This document shows, in pieces, positions 1-7,196 of a stretch of 64,000 bases of DNA (positions within the stretch are counted from its first letter, which is position 1; every line of letters begins with the position of its first letter). The DNA is from a virus. Below the pieces are notes generated by a model. It searched no databases. It was not told the DNA's origin and saw nothing but the letters and a program-made list of their open reading frames with translations. The DNA is taken from IMG/VR virus record IMGVR_UViG_3300031963_000020, positions 62,001 through 126,000 of that record; one strand, 5' to 3'. Both the position numbers and the translations under genes were made by a program.

Positions 1-2
1 TT

Positions 3-959
3 ACTGGAGCATTTGCACCAGTCAATCAAATCCTTGGTATGATGAAGTTTCAACGAGGTAAAGCTAAAGTTGTTGATGAACCAGAAAAGAAACCAGCAGA
101 AGAACCACAAGTAACCACACAAACAACAACTACACCAACTGGTGAAAAACGAACCATTGCTATTTTTCCTGGTCGTTTTCAACCATTCCACGCAGGACAT
201 TACAGTATCTATCGTGCTTTGGTCGAAAAGTTTGGTAAAGAAAATGTTTATATCGCAACCAGTGATAAGACCGACCCAACCAAATCACCATTTGGGTTTG
301 TTGAAAAGAAAGACATTATCACAAGAATGTTTGATATTCCGGAAGATATGGTGGTACAAGTAAAAAATCCATACGCACCAGTTGAAATCACCGGTAATAT
401 GCCAGACAATACAGTTGTGGTAACTGCAGTCAGTGAAAAAGACTCAGAACGATTAACGGGTGGTAAATACTTTACACCGTATGATGGTGAAACAGCGACA
501 CAAGGATTTAAAGATAAAGGATATTTCATAGTTGCACCAGAAATGCAACTACAACTTCAAGGCAAAAACATTAGTGGAACTCAAGTTAGAGCATTGTTAG
601 GTAATCCAAATATTACTGACGAAGCAAAAGAAGAAATATTCACAATGATATATGGTAAGTTCGACCCAGACATATTTAAAAAGATTGTTAAAACTACTAC
701 GGACTCAGAAAAAGCATTGGCACTTACACAACAGCATGGTGGTAAAAAAGCTGCAAAACCACGAGTAAAAAAGAAAGCGGGAGAACCACAAAAAGGTGTG
801 AGAAAAAAAGCAGTAAAACCAGAACCAAAAGATCCATCATTTTACAAACCTGGTGAATCGTGGGAAACTGAAACTGGAAACTTTGGTGGCAAGAATAAAA
901 AGAATCAAGTAAGATATTTTGGTACAAAGGACCGAGCAGACAAATTCGCTAAATCATAA
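3..959 (+). CDS. NadM-like nucleotidyltransferase, 5' partial
   Basis: Nucleotidyltransferase of the HxGH superfamily, which joins a nucleotide to a phosphorylated substrate (NMN adenylyltransferase/cytidylyltransferase type). Counting from the ATG at 39, the nucleotide-binding motif GRFQPFHAGH is at residues 45-54 and the second motif ISGTQVR at 178-184. A basic Lys/Pro linker follows, then a C-terminal module with GGKNKKNQVRYF. The frame stays open from base 3 to the window edge and there is no Shine-Dalgarno before the ATG at 39, so the gene probably starts upstream. The Pro/Thr-rich stretch before the catalytic domain suggests a linker to a missing N-terminal part. Substrate is not identifiable; NAD salvage is the likeliest role. 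Ten bases separate it from the next gene. Confidence 0.8.
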   Translation, partial: TGAFAPVNQILGMMKFQRGKAKVVDEPEKKPAEEPQVTTQTTTTPTGEKRTIAIFPGRFQPFHAGHYSIYRALVEKFGKENVYIATSDKTDPTKSPFGFVEKKDIITRMFDIPEDMVVQVKNPYAPVEITGNMPDNTVVVTAVSEKDSERLTGGKYFTPYDGETATQGFKDKGYFIVAPEMQLQLQGKNISGTQVRALLGNPNITDEAKEEIFTMIYGKFDPDIFKKIVKTTTDSEKALALTQQHGGKKAAKPRVKKKAGEPQKGVRKKAVKPEPKDPSFYKPGESWETETGNFGGKNKKNQVRYFGTKDRADKFAKS

Positions 960-968
960 GAGGTTACT

Positions 969-1583
969 ATGGCACGCATGGATGAAAAAGCAGTAGCAGA
1001 TGTAAGAAAAAGAATTGGTGAAGTAATGAACAAACAAGAACAAAAACTTGTATTTGGATGGCGTCCGCAACAAGTAGAGCGACAAGAAGGTGAAGTGTGG
1101 GAAGATCATGATGGTAAAAAATGGACAAAGAAGAATGGTCTTGTTCAAACCGTTACAAAACTTGATGGATTTAAAACTCCGTGGTGGTGTCCAAAATGTA
1201 ATACTCCACTAAACGGTATTCATCTTAAAGCATACAAAAAAGCAGGGCATTGCCACGAATGTATGTTAAAAGAAGAAATGGAATTAAAAAAGTCTGGTAA
1301 ATGGCATGACGTAATAATTGAAAAAGGTCGTCAAAATCATATGGCGATAATACGAGACAAGATACAAGAATTACAAAGCTATCACGATAATCTCTCACAA
1401 CCAGAATTTATTCACGCAGACAATGAAAAAATATTGATGATTGAAAAGTGGGATATGGATATCAATACGGTCAAAAAAGATTTGATGGAAGAAATTACCA
1501 AGCTGCAAAAGCATTTAGAAATGGTTGAGTCTGGAATGAGTGAAGAAGAAATCAGACAATACTACGAAACACAGGAACAATAA
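969..1583 (+). CDS. Zinc-ribbon phage protein of unknown function
   Basis: A 204-residue basic/acidic protein with a four-cysteine zinc-binding site in the middle (CPKC and, 21 residues later, CHEC, roughly residues 75-100), followed by a long charged helical C-terminus likely to be coiled coil. The start at 969 follows GAGGTTACT, a reasonable ribosome-binding site; a second in-frame ATG three codons on is possible. It lies two genes before the terminase and resembles hypothetical proteins often found just upstream of gene 17 in T4-like phages of aquatic bacteria. Zinc binding is read from the cysteines; a DNA-packaging or nucleic-acid role is only suggested by position. Confidence 0.6.
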   Translation: MARMDEKAVADVRKRIGEVMNKQEQKLVFGWRPQQVERQEGEVWEDHDGKKWTKKNGLVQTVTKLDGFKTPWWCPKCNTPLNGIHLKAYKKAGHCHECMLKEEMELKKSGKWHDVIIEKGRQNHMAIIRDKIQELQSYHDNLSQPEFIHADNEKILMIEKWDMDINTVKKDLMEEITKLQKHLEMVESGMSEEEIRQYYETQEQ

Positions 1584-1584
1584 T

Positions 1585-2211
1585 ATGTCAAGAATAACAA
1601 ATAATATTACTACATTCGTTGTAAATCTTTGTATTTTTTTCGGTTTAGCACTAGCTATATTTTTCTTCGTCAGTAATTCAAAGCAAGACGAAGTGGACAA
1701 GTATATTGCGGAATACAAAGTATTTCAAGCTAAGGCAGATTCAGTCACCGAGTTAGCCGATAGTTTAAAAGCAGAAATTGTAGTTGCTGATAACGAGTCA
1801 CGAGCAGCAGAAAGTCGAGCAAAGGTATTGAGTCGTCAAGTTAATACTTTACGAGATGAAACGTTGAGTATGGAAGAACGTGCAGAAGTAATGAAAGAAA
1901 CACTTTTAGACACTCTTGTTTTAGCTCGTCAATTATTACCACTCAAAGATTCAATTATTGCAAAGCAAAAGGAAACAATTGATGTGCAGGGTGGTCAAGT
2001 AAAAGAATTAGAAAGTGCATTGTCAAGTAAAGACAACGCACTACGTATGGCATTGATACGTGGAGATAGTCTCCAAGCGGTCATCAATCTTATTCCACCA
2101 GCACCAAAGAACCCAAATCGTATGTTTGGTATCAAACTCCCAAGTCGTAAGGCATCATTCGCAGTTGGATTAGCAATGGGTCTTGGAGCAGGAGTTCTCG
2201 TAATCAAGTAG
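1585..2211 (+). CDS. Membrane-anchored coiled-coil protein
   Basis: A 208-residue protein with an N-terminal transmembrane segment (about residues 8-28, rich in Val/Leu/Ile/Phe), then about 120 residues of heptad-like charged sequence, and a second hydrophobic Ala/Gly-rich stretch at the extreme C-terminus. I prefer the ATG at 1585, which follows the upstream stop as TAATATG, over an in-frame ATG at 1540 that would put a charged extension before the membrane segment. The topology (signal anchor plus periplasmic coiled coil) is like an i-spanin, but the second hydrophobic end and the place before the terminase do not settle this. No family recognised. Confidence 0.55.
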   Translation: MSRITNNITTFVVNLCIFFGLALAIFFFVSNSKQDEVDKYIAEYKVFQAKADSVTELADSLKAEIVVADNESRAAESRAKVLSRQVNTLRDETLSMEERAEVMKETLLDTLVLARQLLPLKDSIIAKQKETIDVQGGQVKELESALSSKDNALRMALIRGDSLQAVINLIPPAPKNPNRMFGIKLPSRKASFAVGLAMGLGAGVLVIK

Positions 2212-2218
2212 AGGTATT

Positions 2219-3805
2219 ATGAACGCAACAGCACAGCAGTTACGTGAACGTATTAAAGAAGAATATAAGAAGTGTGCAATACAGCCAGATTACTTCTTAT
2301 CAAAATATTCATACATTCAACACCCGATTCGTGGTCGGGTGTTGTTTGATTTATACAAATATCAAAAAAACGCTTTATATGACTTCGAGAAAAGTGATTA
2401 TAATATCGTTCTCAAAGGCCGTCAGATTGGTATTTCTACATTGGTCGCAGGATACGCTCTGTGGTTAATGTTGTTCCATAAAGATAAGAATATCCTTGTT
2501 ATCGCAACTAAACAAGAAACCGCAAAGAACTTAGTTACCAAAGTTAAGTTCATGCATCAAAACCTCCCAACATGGTTACGTGGTGAAGTAGTCACGGATA
2601 ATAAGCTATCACTCCAATTTTCTAACGGCTCACAGATTAAAGCGGTGGCATCATCACCAGACGCAGGACGTTCTGAAGCATTGTCTCTTCTTATTCTCGA
2701 TGAAGCTGCATTCATCGATGACGCAGATATCATCTGGACGGCAGCATCATCCACATTATCAACGGGTGGTAAAGCAATATTACTTTCTACTCCAAACGGT
2801 GTGGGTAACTTCTTTCACAAGATGTGGCAACAAGCGGAGGTCAAGACCAACGGATTCAATCCTATTCTATTAGATTGGCGAGTTCATCCAGAACGTGACC
2901 AAGCATGGCGTGATAGACAAACGGAACTGATGGGTGAAATGCAAGCGTCACAAGAACACGATGCGTCATTTATCTTCTCTGGTAATACGGTGGTTCCGCC
3001 AGAAATTATTGAGTTTTACAAAGCATCGTTTGTTCAAGAACCAGTTACCAAAGGTGGGTTTGACGGAAACTTATGGGTATGGGAATATGCACAACCTGGT
3101 CGGTCATACATTGTCTGTGCTGACGTTGCTCGTGGAGATGGTGAGGACTATTCGGCATTTCACGTAATAGATGTAGAATCGTCTACCCAAGTAGCAGAAT
3201 ACAGAGGAAAGGTAGAAACTAAGCAGTTTGGTAATATGTTGGTATCTATCGCAACCGAATATAATGACGCACTACTCATCCCAGAAAATAGTAGTATAGG
3301 ATGGAACGCTGTGCAACAAATTATTGATCGTGGATATAAAAATCTCTTTTATATGTCCAAAGATTTACAATATGTTGACGTAGAACATCAAATGACAGGA
3401 CGATATAGAGCAGAGGAACGGCAAATGGTTCCTGGATTCACCACATCACAACGTACTCGTCCGTTAGTTATTGCACGATTAAAAGAATATATGTTAGAAA
3501 ATAGTTTTACTATTAGGTCAGCAAGAATGTGTGCTGAATTAGAAACATTTATTTGGAAGAATGGTAGACCAGAAGCATTATCTGGTTATAATGATGACTT
3601 GACAATGGCATTATGTATTGGTCTGTGGGTTCGTGATACTGCCCTCCGTTTGCGTCAGGAAGGTATAGAACTGACGAAGATGGCGTTAGACAAGGCCAAG
3701 TATAATGTGGTCGGTCACATCTACACAAACAGAGACAGAGCACAAAATCCATACGAGATGCAAGTTGGAACTGGAAAGGAAGATATTAGGTGGTTACTAG
3801 GATAA
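2219..3805 (+). CDS. 17: Terminase large subunit (gp17-like)
   Basis: The ATPase-nuclease motor that cuts concatemeric DNA and pumps it into the prohead through the portal. The N-terminal ATPase has a variant Walker A, KGRQIGIST (residues 66-74, as in T4-type terminases where the P-loop is SRQ..K/S-like), and Walker B LLILDEAAF (157-165) with the catalytic Glu after Asp161. The C-terminal RNase H-like nuclease begins near CADVARGDGED, with Asp302 as the first metal ligand. The length of 528 residues is slightly shorter than T4 gp17. GAGGTATT precedes the ATG. No small terminase subunit is evident in the window. A hairpin with a T-run follows the stop. Confidence 0.95.
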   Translation: MNATAQQLRERIKEEYKKCAIQPDYFLSKYSYIQHPIRGRVLFDLYKYQKNALYDFEKSDYNIVLKGRQIGISTLVAGYALWLMLFHKDKNILVIATKQETAKNLVTKVKFMHQNLPTWLRGEVVTDNKLSLQFSNGSQIKAVASSPDAGRSEALSLLILDEAAFIDDADIIWTAASSTLSTGGKAILLSTPNGVGNFFHKMWQQAEVKTNGFNPILLDWRVHPERDQAWRDRQTELMGEMQASQEHDASFIFSGNTVVPPEIIEFYKASFVQEPVTKGGFDGNLWVWEYAQPGRSYIVCADVARGDGEDYSAFHVIDVESSTQVAEYRGKVETKQFGNMLVSIATEYNDALLIPENSSIGWNAVQQIIDRGYKNLFYMSKDLQYVDVEHQMTGRYRAEERQMVPGFTTSQRTRPLVIARLKEYMLENSFTIRSARMCAELETFIWKNGRPEALSGYNDDLTMALCIGLWVRDTALRLRQEGIELTKMALDKAKYNVVGHIYTNRDRAQNPYEMQVGTGKEDIRWLLG

Positions 3806-3806
3806 T

Positions 3807-3831
3807 ACACTATTTATAATGTAGTGTTTTT
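3807..3831 (+). terminator. Hairpin terminator after terminase
   Basis: ACACTA (3807-3812) pairs with TAGTGT (3822-3827), loop of nine bases, followed by a run of five T. It lies directly after the terminase stop. The loop side overlaps the TATTTATA promoter-like octamer at 3811-3818. Confidence 0.5.
3811..3818 (+). promoter_or_regulatory. TATTTATA late-promoter-like octamer
   Basis: TATTTATA located 34 nt before the next start codon (3845). The same octamer recurs at similar distances before several structural genes in this window, so I read it as a candidate phage late promoter. Its reverse complement is exactly the T4 late consensus TATAAATA. Confidence 0.4.
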
Positions 3832-3844
3832 ATTGGATTTATCT

Positions 3845-4003
3845 ATGATTAAATTAGTTGATATTTTGTTGACAGAAAAATGGACAAACAGATACAAAAA
3901 GTCCATAAATTGTAGTAATCCAAAGGGTTTCAGCCAAAAAGCACATTGCGCTGGACGTAGAAAGCGTAAACGTGGTGGGAAAACAACATCAAAACCGGTA
4001 TAA
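3845..4003 (+). CDS. Small Cys-box protein (52 aa)
   Basis: A 52-residue basic protein, too short for many gene callers. It begins MIKLVDILLTEKW and continues with INCSNPKGFSQKAHCAGR and a Lys/Arg-rich tail. The CSNPKGFSQKAHC motif is, from memory, frequent as a short module in proteins of T4-like aquatic phages; its role is unknown, but two cysteines and one histidine could bind a metal. The N-terminus matches the MI(K/R)LTDIL.E pattern of four neighbours, which looks like a capsid-targeting sequence. The ATG follows a candidate late promoter by 34 nt. Confidence 0.6.
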   Translation: MIKLVDILLTEKWTNRYKKSINCSNPKGFSQKAHCAGRRKRKRGGKTTSKPV

Positions 4004-4006
4004 GAT

Positions 4007-4267
4007 ATGACCAAAGATGAACTTTTAGAAATTATTCGTGAAGAATTAGAAGCGGAATTGGCAGAACGCACCGTAGCTCGCCGTGAACCACCACGTAAAA
4101 TGGATAAGTCCCAAGTCAAAAAGCGTGATGGTATTGGCAAGAAGTTGTTAAAGAACAAGCGTTCTATCCGTTATTTTAAGGATAAGTTCGGTGATGATTG
4201 GAAATCATACCTTTGGGCAGCATCAACCAACAAGGCAATAGATAGTAAGAAAAGTAAAGGTAAGTAA
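4007..4267 (+). CDS. Small basic helical protein
   Basis: An 86-residue protein starting three bases after the previous stop. The N-terminal 20 residues form an acidic amphipathic helix (MTKDELLEIIREELEAELAE) and the rest is basic, with the motif RYFKDKFGDDWKSYLWAAST. Short proteins with this DWKS.LWA.A pattern occur in other T4-like phages, without known function. It belongs to the cluster of small genes between terminase and portal; a role as an internal head protein is inferred only from position. Confidence 0.6.
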   Translation: MTKDELLEIIREELEAELAERTVARREPPRKMDKSQVKKRDGIGKKLLKNKRSIRYFKDKFGDDWKSYLWAASTNKAIDSKKSKGK

Positions 4268-4268
4268 T

Positions 4269-4754
4269 ATGGAATATAAAGAATATTACACCTACATTTT
4301 TGAGGATTGCGGTTGTCTCCACGAAGCTGATTGTGGTTGTGGAGAACAAGAAGAGGGATATCCTGGATTTGGATATAAAGAAACAGAGAGTGATTTTAAA
4401 GATCCACGATTACAAAAAGCTGAAGAGATTGTAACGTTGTTAGAAAAGAACACACCAACCAGTCCTGAAAAGTGGGCACGAGCAAAAGCAGCCGCACGTG
4501 CCAAGTTCAAAGTATATCCATCAGCATACGCTAACCTTTGGGCAGCAAAGAAGTATAAGAGTATGGGTGGTGGTTGGAGAAAAACTAAGAAAGAATATCA
4601 TATACCACACAAGCGACGTGATCCAATGGGTCAAGAGGACGCAGATGTAAATAATGATGGAAAAGTAAATTTAATAGATAAAATGTTAAAAGCAAAACGT
4701 GATTTGTATAAGAGATATTTGGTGGCACAAAAGAAGGGACAAAAATCCCTCTAA
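4269..4754 (+). CDS. Protein with YPSAYAN module and dockerin-like Ca loop
   Basis: A 161-residue protein with three visible parts. The N-terminus is Cys-rich (CGCLHEADCGCGEQ, about residues 14-27). The middle has KFKVYPSAYANLWAAKKYK followed by GGGW, a module seen in many phage proteins. The C-terminus has a 12-residue loop DVNNDGKVNLID that fits the dockerin/EF-hand calcium loop (Asp at 1 and 12, Asn3, Asp5, Gly6), then a basic helix. It starts as TAATATG after the previous stop. Calcium binding is inferred from the loop; overall function unknown. Confidence 0.6.
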   Translation: MEYKEYYTYIFEDCGCLHEADCGCGEQEEGYPGFGYKETESDFKDPRLQKAEEIVTLLEKNTPTSPEKWARAKAAARAKFKVYPSAYANLWAAKKYKSMGGGWRKTKKEYHIPHKRRDPMGQEDADVNNDGKVNLIDKMLKAKRDLYKRYLVAQKKGQKSL

Positions 4755-4772
4755 ACACTTTGGAGAAGTAAT

Positions 4773-5243
4773 ATGATTAGACTTATGGGATTGGTAGCTG
4801 GTATCAAGGGAATTGGTGATAAGCCAGTTGGAGCTGTAAAAGAAGCTCTTGACGCCGTTGGTAAAGAAGATGGTGATATCGATAATGATGGTGATAAAGA
4901 TTCATCAGACAAGTATTTAAAAGCTCGCCGTGATGCTATCGGTAAGTCAATGGAAAAAAAGGAAGAAATCGGACCTAAAGATGCAGTTGATTCTGGTGAA
5001 TATGATTACGAAGGTGACATGGCAAAGAATCAATTACAAACCATTATTAGAAATGCACAAATGTTGCATGATATGTTGGCAGACGACACCAACTTACCAG
5101 AATGGGTACAAAATAAAATTTCTTTAGCTAAGGAATATACTGAATCTGCTGCACAATATATTAGTAGTGAAAAGGACCAAAATGGTACAGCTGAAGTTCC
5201 TGGAGCAGCAGGTGCAGTTCCAGCACCATCGGGAACAATGTAA
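4773..5243 (+). CDS. Head-region protein with Ca-loop and conserved helical domain
   Basis: A 156-residue acidic protein. A loop DIDNDGDKDSSD (about residues 35-46) fits an EF-hand/dockerin calcium site. The second half contains YDYEGDMAKNQL and, further on, DDTNLPEWVQNKISLAKEY, a helical module that I recognise from several virion-associated proteins of cyanophage-type myoviruses. The tail is Ala/Gly/Pro-rich. It starts MIRLMGLV, a divergent version of the shared N-terminus of its neighbours. GGAGAAG precedes the ATG and its stop overlaps the next start as TAATG. Role unknown, probably in the virion. Confidence 0.6.
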   Translation: MIRLMGLVAGIKGIGDKPVGAVKEALDAVGKEDGDIDNDGDKDSSDKYLKARRDAIGKSMEKKEEIGPKDAVDSGEYDYEGDMAKNQLQTIIRNAQMLHDMLADDTNLPEWVQNKISLAKEYTESAAQYISSEKDQNGTAEVPGAAGAVPAPSGTM

Positions 5244-5605
5244 TGGAAACTGTAGCCAAGTTTTTATCCACACTATTCAATAGTCGTGACCAAGCACATA
5301 TCTTTCATCTCCAAACATCATCGTATGCCGTTCACAAAGCATTAAACGATTATTATGATGCAGTTGTAGGGTTGGTTGATAGCTACGCAGAAACTTGCCA
5401 AGGTCGCTATGGAATTATCCGTGGTTATACTCCACAAAAACAATACTTTGAAAACGATGAAGTAATTAAGTATTTTACTGGATTATCAACCTATATTGAT
5501 AGTGTTCGTAAGGGACTACCACAAGATGGTGACCTTAATAATATTGTTGATGAAATCTCAGCGTTGGTGAATTCCACTATCTATAAGTTAAAATATTTAA
5601 AATGA
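5243..5605 (+). CDS. Small helical, Dps/DUF5856-like protein
   Basis: A 120-residue helical protein with FNSRDQAHIFHLQT near residues 13-26 and conserved His and Asp/Glu residues spaced along predicted helices. It resembles small phage proteins that I associate with the DUF5856 or Dps-like four-helix group, but the assignment is from memory and weak. The start overlaps the preceding stop (TAATG) and the stop overlaps the next start (ATGA), so translation is probably coupled on both sides. Confidence 0.55.
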   Translation: METVAKFLSTLFNSRDQAHIFHLQTSSYAVHKALNDYYDAVVGLVDSYAETCQGRYGIIRGYTPQKQYFENDEVIKYFTGLSTYIDSVRKGLPQDGDLNNIVDEISALVNSTIYKLKYLK

Positions 5606-5925
5606 TTCTTTTAACTGACCTTTTAGACGAAGTTGTAACTGAACTTGACGAAAAGTATAAAACCAAAGGTAATCTTGGTAAATGGCTTCGTCAAAAATGG
5701 GTAGATATTTCTCGCAAAGATAAAAAAGGAAAACATCCACCATGCGGTGCTTCGGCTGGTAAGAAAGAGCGAAAGGGTGGTAGTGCAAAATATCCAAAGT
5801 GTCGTCCCGCTCGTTCCGCAGCAGCGATGAGTAAAGGTGAAAAACGTTCGGCTGTAGTTAGAAAGAGAAAAGCAGGAAATCCAGGTGGAAAACCAACAAT
5901 GGTTTCTACCTTTAAAAAGAAATAA
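5602..5925 (+). CDS. Small basic Cys-box protein (DUF5872-like)
   Basis: A 107-residue very basic protein. It starts MILLTDLLDEV, a member of the shared N-terminal pattern, then KWVDISRKDKKGKHPPCG, a second cysteine in YPKCRPARSAAAMS and a Lys/Arg-rich tail. The WV.IS...G....CG....K..YPKC.P.. layout matches short proteins labelled DUF5872 in other phages, by memory. Two cysteines and high positive charge suggest nucleic-acid or metal binding; packaging inside the head is possible. Confidence 0.55.
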   Translation: MILLTDLLDEVVTELDEKYKTKGNLGKWLRQKWVDISRKDKKGKHPPCGASAGKKERKGGSAKYPKCRPARSAAAMSKGEKRSAVVRKRKAGNPGGKPTMVSTFKKK

Positions 5926-5947
5926 ACTCTTGACTTTGAGAGAGAAA

Positions 5948-6517
5948 ATGATTAGATTAACTGATATTCTTTGCGAAGGTTGTTGGGAAGGATATAAGCA
6001 AGTTGGTATGAAGGAAAAGAACGGTAAGATGGTTCCCAACTGCGTTCCAGTAGAAGAACTTTATCATCGTCCAGAAAGTGATGTTACATCGGATAGTGAT
6101 TTCAAGCCAGACCAAGATAATGAACGTGACCAATTCGGCTCGGAAACACACGTTTCAGGTCACGAAGATGAAATAAACGATGGTGAATACTGCACAGAAT
6201 GTCTTATTGAAGTTCTTGAAGGATTACACGAAAATCAACTCGGTGAAGCAGAATATCGTGGTCGTAAGGTTGCTCTCGGTAAGATTATGAGAGGTGATGT
6301 TAAGAAGTTTAAGGTGTTCGTCAAAGACCCAAAGAGTGGAAATATTAAGAAGGTTAATTTTGGTCATGGTGGAACTTCGGCAAAACGTCGAGGTGAAAAG
6401 ACAATGAAGATTAAAAAAAATATCCCTTCTCGTCGTAAGTCGTTCCGTGCAAGACACAATTGTGATAATCCAGGTCCAAGAACAAAAGCTCGTTACTGGG
6501 CATGTCGTACCTGGTAA
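5948..6517 (+). CDS. Modular Cys-box protein with capsid-targeting-like N-terminus
   Basis: A 189-residue protein made of known phage modules. The start MIRLTDILCEGCW carries an LxE|G site like those cut by T4-type gp21 protease. Next is GYKQVGMKEKNGKMVPNCVP (residues about 14-33), a very common short phage module. After an acidic stretch the C-terminus has SRRKSFRARHNC and NPGPRTKARYWAC, another widespread motif with two cysteines. I chose the ATG at 5948 with GAGAGA before it; an in-frame ATG at 5885 lies inside the previous gene. Function unknown, probably virion-associated. Confidence 0.6.
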   Translation: MIRLTDILCEGCWEGYKQVGMKEKNGKMVPNCVPVEELYHRPESDVTSDSDFKPDQDNERDQFGSETHVSGHEDEINDGEYCTECLIEVLEGLHENQLGEAEYRGRKVALGKIMRGDVKKFKVFVKDPKSGNIKKVNFGHGGTSAKRRGEKTMKIKKNIPSRRKSFRARHNCDNPGPRTKARYWACRTW

Positions 6518-6518
6518 T

Positions 6519-6839
6519 ATGAAAAAGAAAATCTCACGGGAACAATCCGACAAGATATTAGATAAAATGGGTTATAAGTTTAATCCAACAGAATTCTTTT
6601 TAGGGATGAATGTTGAGTTGGAACACCAAGATGTGACCAACGGAAACGTGGTCAAGACTGCAAAAATCGCAGCAGCACACTTGAAAGAAAACCCGAAGTA
6701 TTATTCATTATTAATGAAGTACGTAGAAAAGAAGCATGAACAACTAGTTGGACCTGGTGGGGCAATCAACGCAGCACCAAAACCACAAGATGTTAAAAAA
6801 ATGCGAACAGCATTGGATAGGGAGAAAAAGCATGATTAA
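6519..6839 (+). CDS. DUF5661-like small protein
   Basis: A 106-residue protein starting one base after the previous stop (TAATATG). The core FFLGMNVELEHQDV followed by TAKIAAAHLKENPKYYSLL closely fits the small DUF5661-type proteins found in phages and some bacteria, as remembered; it is probably all-helical. The C-terminal tail is basic. Its stop overlaps the next start by eight bases. No activity is known for the family. Confidence 0.6.
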   Translation: MKKKISREQSDKILDKMGYKFNPTEFFLGMNVELEHQDVTNGNVVKTAKIAAAHLKENPKYYSLLMKYVEKKHEQLVGPGGAINAAPKPQDVKKMRTALDREKKHD

Positions 6840-7182
6840 GCTCACAGATTTAATCACAGAAGCAGGTAAGGAAAACCGCATCAACTCAATGCGTTTGGTC
6901 GCATTACTTGAAAAGTTAACTCCAACCCTTAAAGAAGCTCAAGAAGAAAAGTTGGCAAAACTAACCGCAGAATTACTTGCAGGAATCACCAAGGTCAATG
7001 AAATACCATACAACTACAACACAATGTCAGAATGGCATATGACCGAATTGGCAACCGTAGTAATGCCAGCTCGTGATTTACGTGAAGCATTAAATAGTCT
7101 ATTGAAGAAACCAGCTAAGGGATTAGATACACACATCGTTGAAATGGTTATCAAGTCAATAGACGAATTGTATATCTACTAA
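6832..7182 (+). CDS. Small helical protein with capsid-targeting-like N-terminus
   Basis: A 116-residue, mostly helical protein. The first 12 residues MIKLTDLITEAG contain ITE|A, an exact fit to the T4 gp21 cleavage consensus (I/L)-x-E|(A/G), at about the distance from the N-terminus seen in T4 internal proteins. GGGAGAAAA precedes the ATG. The rest has no motif that I recognise. Last of the small genes before the portal. Confidence 0.6.
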   Translation: MIKLTDLITEAGKENRINSMRLVALLEKLTPTLKEAQEEKLAKLTAELLAGITKVNEIPYNYNTMSEWHMTELATVVMPARDLREALNSLLKKPAKGLDTHIVEMVIKSIDELYIY

Positions 7183-7196
7183 CAAGTTGAGGGGTT

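Noticed and set aside
1540-1584. Earlier start for the membrane coiled-coil gene
   Set aside because: Would overlap the Zn-ribbon gene and put a charged stretch before the membrane anchor; TAATATG at 1583-1587 is the common junction in this genome.
5934-5965. TTGACT as a -35 box before the gene at 5948
   Set aside because: No acceptable -10 at 16-18 bases; the site falls into the next coding region.
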